Positions 31,692-34,566 of a DNA stretch of 34,566 nt are shown piece by piece; within the stretch, counting starts at the first letter, position 1, and each line of letters opens with the position of its first letter. Location: assembly GCF_027484545.1 (NCBI RefSeq), contig NZ_JAIXST010000204.1, positions 1 through 34,566 on the forward strand, given 5' to 3'. Below the pieces are notes generated by a model, which searched no databases, was not told where the DNA came from, and saw only the letters and a program-made list of their open reading frames with translations. The stretch comes from Runella sp. (GTDB lineage Bacteria > Bacteroidota > Bacteroidia > Cytophagales > Spirosomataceae). Made by a program: the position numbers and the translations under genes.

Positions 31692-34136
31692 ATGAAAACT
31701 TCAGCCATTTTACTTTTAACCCTTTTTTCGTTTTCCATTTTCGCTCAAACAATCTCAAAAACTATTTCAGGTACAGTCAAAAACACGCAGAACGAAATCC
31801 TCCCCGGCGCTACTGTGAAATTACTAAAAGCCACCGACTCGTTGATGCTTGCCAGAGAAATTACCAATGCCAACGGTAAATTTCAGTTTAATAATCTCCA
31901 AAACGGAACCTATTTATTGGCAATCACGGCCATGGGTCAAAAGCCTTTTACGAGTGTAGCGCTTACCATTGACGATACGCGCAGCAACATTGTGTTGCCC
32001 GTCATTGTGCTGTTACCCGCTAAAAACATTGAACTGAAAGAAGTGGTAGTCAAAGCCAAACGGCCGCTCATTGAGCAGGATATTGACAAAACCATCGTAA
32101 ACGTAGAGTCGATGATCAGCAGTGCGACGAGCAATACGCTGGAAGTCCTGGAAAAAACGCCCGGCGTGACCGTAGGCAGCAACGGCGAAATCAGCCTCAA
32201 CGGACGAAGCGGTATCTTGGTGCTGATTGACTGTCGCGCTACTTATATGTCAGGTCCCGATTTGGCCGCGTATCTAAAATCACTGCCGGGGGGATTGTTG
32301 GATAAGATTGAGTTGATGGACAATCCTTCGGCTAAGTACGATGCGGCCGGCAATGGCATTATCAATATTCGTCTGAAAAAGAATAGAGTAGGAGGTTTTA
32401 CGGGCAATAGTTCAATGGGTTCCAGCCAAGGCGTTTATGGAAGACACAACGGCTCCCTGAACATGAATTACAACCACAAAAAGCTTAATGTATTTGCCAA
32501 TTTGGGAGCAAACAAAGAAAAAAATTACAACAACGATGTTTTTGACCGACTCTTTTATGATACGCGGGGGCAACAAACCTCAAACGTGTTGCTCCTCAAT
32601 GACAATATCTCCGATAACAAAAGCCTGAATGCCATTCTGGAGCTGGATTTTGCCGCAACCCCAAAAACAACATACGGATTGATGCTCAATTTGAATGGCG
32701 GCACCCGAAACGCAATCATTGATTATCAAAGTAATAACTATAATACCAATCGTTTGCTTGATGCGATAGGAAATGGGAATACTGTGCTGAACGATAAAAG
32801 AACAAACTTCGGAACTAACCTGAATCTTCAGCATAAATTTAACAAACCGGGGCAGGAAATGATGGTGGATATGAATTATCTTAACTACCAATCTAATGGA
32901 AATCAGCGGGTGCAGAATTTTCGTTATTTGCCCGAAGGCGCCTTGGCCGAGCAAGATGAGTTTCTGTACTTGGTTCCCGGTACTATCAATATCTATACAG
33001 CCAAGGCAGACTATGTTCACCCGTTGAAAAAGAAGACAAGTTGGGAAGCAGGGGTCAAATCCAGCGTCATTGACAACGACAACATTTCAAATTACTTTAA
33101 CGTAAAAGGGACTGTTCAAACGATTGACAACGGAAAATCCAATCACTTTAAATACCATGAAAACATAAACGCTGCCTATTTCAACACCCGAAAAGAATGG
33201 AAACGGGTAGGAATACAATTGGGACTGCGGGCGGAAACTACCCAAGCGAGAGGGAATCAATTGGGCAACGAAGTCGTGCAAGGCAGCACTTTTACTAAAA
33301 ATTATACAAAGGTGTTTCCAAGTCTGTTTATCAATTATAAATTGGACAGTTTGAATAAGAATTCGCTGAATTTGAGTTTTACGCGCAGAATAAATCGTCC
33401 TGATTATCAGTCGCTTAATCCTTTTGTGTTTTTTAGAGATCAATATTCCTACACAGCTGGCAATCCCTTGCTGTTTCCGCAATACCAGAACCGGATTGAA
33501 TTGAAATTTCAGCATAAACAATGGTTGCAGATGGGCTTGAGCTACAACCGATTCACCAACGTGATTTTTCAAACGACGGAGGCCATTGATACTATCTTTA
33601 TTACACGCCCCAACAACGTTGCCTCAGGTTTTATGCTGTTGCTCAACACCACGTTGTCTGCCTCGCCGACCAAATGGTGGAACCTGATTTATACCATACG
33701 TTTATCACACATGGGGCTCAACGGCATGAGTTACACCGAAAAATTGAATCCAAGGGCTTATGTAGCACGGTTTGAAGTGTACAACCAATTTCGATTGAAT
33801 AAAGGCTGGAGTGCCGATTTGTCAGGTTATTATGCAAGTTCAGACCTTAATGGGCAGGCGTATACGGATATGATGTACCGGGTGGGCGGAGCAGTGCAAA
33901 AGAAAATTTGGAAAGACAAAGCAAGTTTACGAATCTCCGTTGATGATGTGTTTCACTCGTGGATTCGGCACAACCGTTCGGTCAGTATCAAACAGGCGCA
34001 GTTTTTTCAAACCAATGAATCTGATACCCAACGGATTGGTGTAGCGTTTACCTATCGTTTTGGAAAAGATACCTTTGCCCGCAAGCGTCGCCACAATGAC
34101 AATGCCGCCGATGATGAAAAAGGGCGGGTGAATTAA
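31692..34136 (+). CDS. Outer-membrane beta-barrel protein, TonB-receptor-like (PF14905 type)
   Basis: The 814-residue protein has a signal peptide (MKTSAILLLTLFSFSIFAQ). A carboxypeptidase-regulatory-like domain follows at about 23-105 (ISGTVKNTQNEILPGATVKLL). A plug-like domain at about 115-230 has LKEVVVKAKRPLIEQDIDKTIVNV, VLEKTPGVTVGSNGEISLNGRSG and NPSAKYDAAGNGIINIRLKK. The rest is the beta-barrel (RINRPDYQSLNPFVFFRDQYSYTAGNPLLFPQ is typical of this family). The usual LIDGRPTY segment reads LIDCRATY here, with a cysteine for the glycine. The last 20 residues are charged, unlike the usual aromatic barrel end. It is divergent from a LytS/LytTR pair. These proteins import or bind unknown ligands at the outer membrane. 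Confidence 0.88.
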   Translation: MKTSAILLLTLFSFSIFAQTISKTISGTVKNTQNEILPGATVKLLKATDSLMLAREITNANGKFQFNNLQNGTYLLAITAMGQKPFTSVALTIDDTRSNIVLPVIVLLPAKNIELKEVVVKAKRPLIEQDIDKTIVNVESMISSATSNTLEVLEKTPGVTVGSNGEISLNGRSGILVLIDCRATYMSGPDLAAYLKSLPGGLLDKIELMDNPSAKYDAAGNGIINIRLKKNRVGGFTGNSSMGSSQGVYGRHNGSLNMNYNHKKLNVFANLGANKEKNYNNDVFDRLFYDTRGQQTSNVLLLNDNISDNKSLNAILELDFAATPKTTYGLMLNLNGGTRNAIIDYQSNNYNTNRLLDAIGNGNTVLNDKRTNFGTNLNLQHKFNKPGQEMMVDMNYLNYQSNGNQRVQNFRYLPEGALAEQDEFLYLVPGTINIYTAKADYVHPLKKKTSWEAGVKSSVIDNDNISNYFNVKGTVQTIDNGKSNHFKYHENINAAYFNTRKEWKRVGIQLGLRAETTQARGNQLGNEVVQGSTFTKNYTKVFPSLFINYKLDSLNKNSLNLSFTRRINRPDYQSLNPFVFFRDQYSYTAGNPLLFPQYQNRIELKFQHKQWLQMGLSYNRFTNVIFQTTEAIDTIFITRPNNVASGFMLLLNTTLSASPTKWWNLIYTIRLSHMGLNGMSYTEKLNPRAYVARFEVYNQFRLNKGWSADLSGYYASSDLNGQAYTDMMYRVGGAVQKKIWKDKASLRISVDDVFHSWIRHNRSVSIKQAQFFQTNESDTQRIGVAFTYRFGKDTFARKRRHNDNAADDEKGRVN

Positions 34137-34156
34137 AGGAAAACTTCTGCTACAGT

Positions 34157-34198
34157 AAGTCAATGGGTTCTGAACGGCGATTCGGAATCCATTGACTT
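34157..34198 (+). terminator. Terminator-like hairpin after the barrel gene
   Basis: AAGTCAATGG at 34157-34166 pairs perfectly with CCATTGACTT at 34189-34198. The interior (ggttctgaa with ttcggaatcc) adds an imperfect helix. Only a short TTTA follows, so it is a weak terminator. It lies 21 bases past the barrel-protein stop. Confidence 0.55.
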
Positions 34199-34326
34199 TA
34201 TAGAAGTAAAGCAGTTGTGAAAATTTAGTATTGTTTTCGATTATTTTCTATTTTGTGCGTATTACTGCGAATAATTTCAAAAAAATACCGTTAAAAGACA
34301 ATTTGTTTTTCATGGAAATATGGGTA

Positions 34327-34357
34327 TTGGGTTTATAATTTATGATATTTAACTTTG
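34327..34357 (+). promoter_or_regulatory. Candidate promoter of the right-end transposase
   Basis: TTG at 34327-34329 is followed after 20 bases by TAACTTTG at 34350-34357, an exact Bacteroidota promoter fit. The expected start is near 34364, at the ATG of the next ORF, so either the message is nearly leaderless or the start is internal. Confidence 0.45.
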
Positions 34358-34361
34358 CGTC

Positions 34362-34566
34362 ATGAATGTTATAGATTTTGACAAATTTAAAGAGTTACAA
34401 TACTGCAATAATGAATTGTGCAAGTATCATAACAAAATAGGTCATGGCAACGTGTGTATTTTAAGTCGCAAAAACAATCAAGTCTATTGTAACGGGTGTA
34501 AGCATCGTTGGGTTTTAACAAAAGACACTTTTTTCTATGACCTTCGCAGTGATAAATCTTTAATAA
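34362..34566 (+). mobile_element. Transposase N-terminal zinc-finger segment, cut by the window edge
   Basis: The ORF starting MNVIDFDKFKELQYCNNELC runs off the window after about 68 residues. It has a Cys-x4-Cys group, then YHNKIGHGNV and a CNGCKHRW group, followed by VLTKDTFFYDLRSDK. This is the layout of the zinc-finger N-terminus of IS1-like and related transposases (C-x-x-x-x-C-x-x-y-x-k-x-g-x-g-N, then C-x-x-C, then a kGTfFy-type segment). The catalytic part is outside, so the family cannot be fixed. IS1-like and IS1595-like are both possible. Confidence 0.6.

Overview
The window reads as a chromosomal segment of a Bacteroidota bacterium, most likely order Cytophagales (Runella, Dyadobacter or Spirosoma-like). 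This is an inference from several signs. There is a type IX secretion sorting domain, a SusC-style plug domain and a PF14905-type outer-membrane barrel. There are LytS/LytTR two-component pairs, an FtsX/LolC-type permease and lipoprotein signals. Shine-Dalgarno sites are mostly weak, and several promoter-like boxes match the Bacteroidota TAnnTTTG type. No tRNA, rRNA or CRISPR array was seen.

Layout. Positions 1-255 hold the 3' end of an ISAzo13-type transposase. Its end lies against a prematurely stopped ELWxxDGT-like secreted protein gene (265-675, minus), which follows an FtsX/LolC-type permease (699-1919, minus). Next come an ATP-grasp protein (2091-3299), a PatB/MalY-type PLP enzyme (3423-4553), a two-gene Septu-like (PtuAB) defence module (4578-6552), an OxyR regulator (6684-7628) and a LytS/LytTR pair (7764-9580). 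A small zinc-ribbon-like ORF and a 420-base non-coding stretch follow; the stretch contains a perfect 21-bp inverted repeat and a possible structured RNA.

Positions 10345-14706 hold a VOC protein, an alpha/beta hydrolase with an abutting lipoprotein, and a T9SS-exported protein. These lead to an MG2/TonB-plug fusion (14790-17246). A phytanoyl-CoA-dioxygenase-like enzyme (17302-18291, minus) is divergent from an AraC regulator (18477-19325).

Positions 19339-29102 are all on the minus strand. Read in transcription order they are: transglutaminase-DUF2126, circularly permuted ATP-grasp/alpha-E fusion, a second transglutaminase, and then penicillin-binding protein 1A from its own promoter. The first three form the conserved but biochemically unsolved peptide-ligase/transglutaminase cluster.

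The right end has a gap with a decayed gene, then a second LytS/LytTR pair (29617-31435, minus) divergent from an outer-membrane beta-barrel protein (31692-34136). The N-terminal zinc finger of another transposase is cut by the window edge. The strongest leads for unusual biology are the PtuAB-like module, the ATP-grasp/alpha-E/transglutaminase cluster with an internal terminator, the long perfect palindrome between the second kinase and its regulator, and the possible structured RNA at about 10040-10240.
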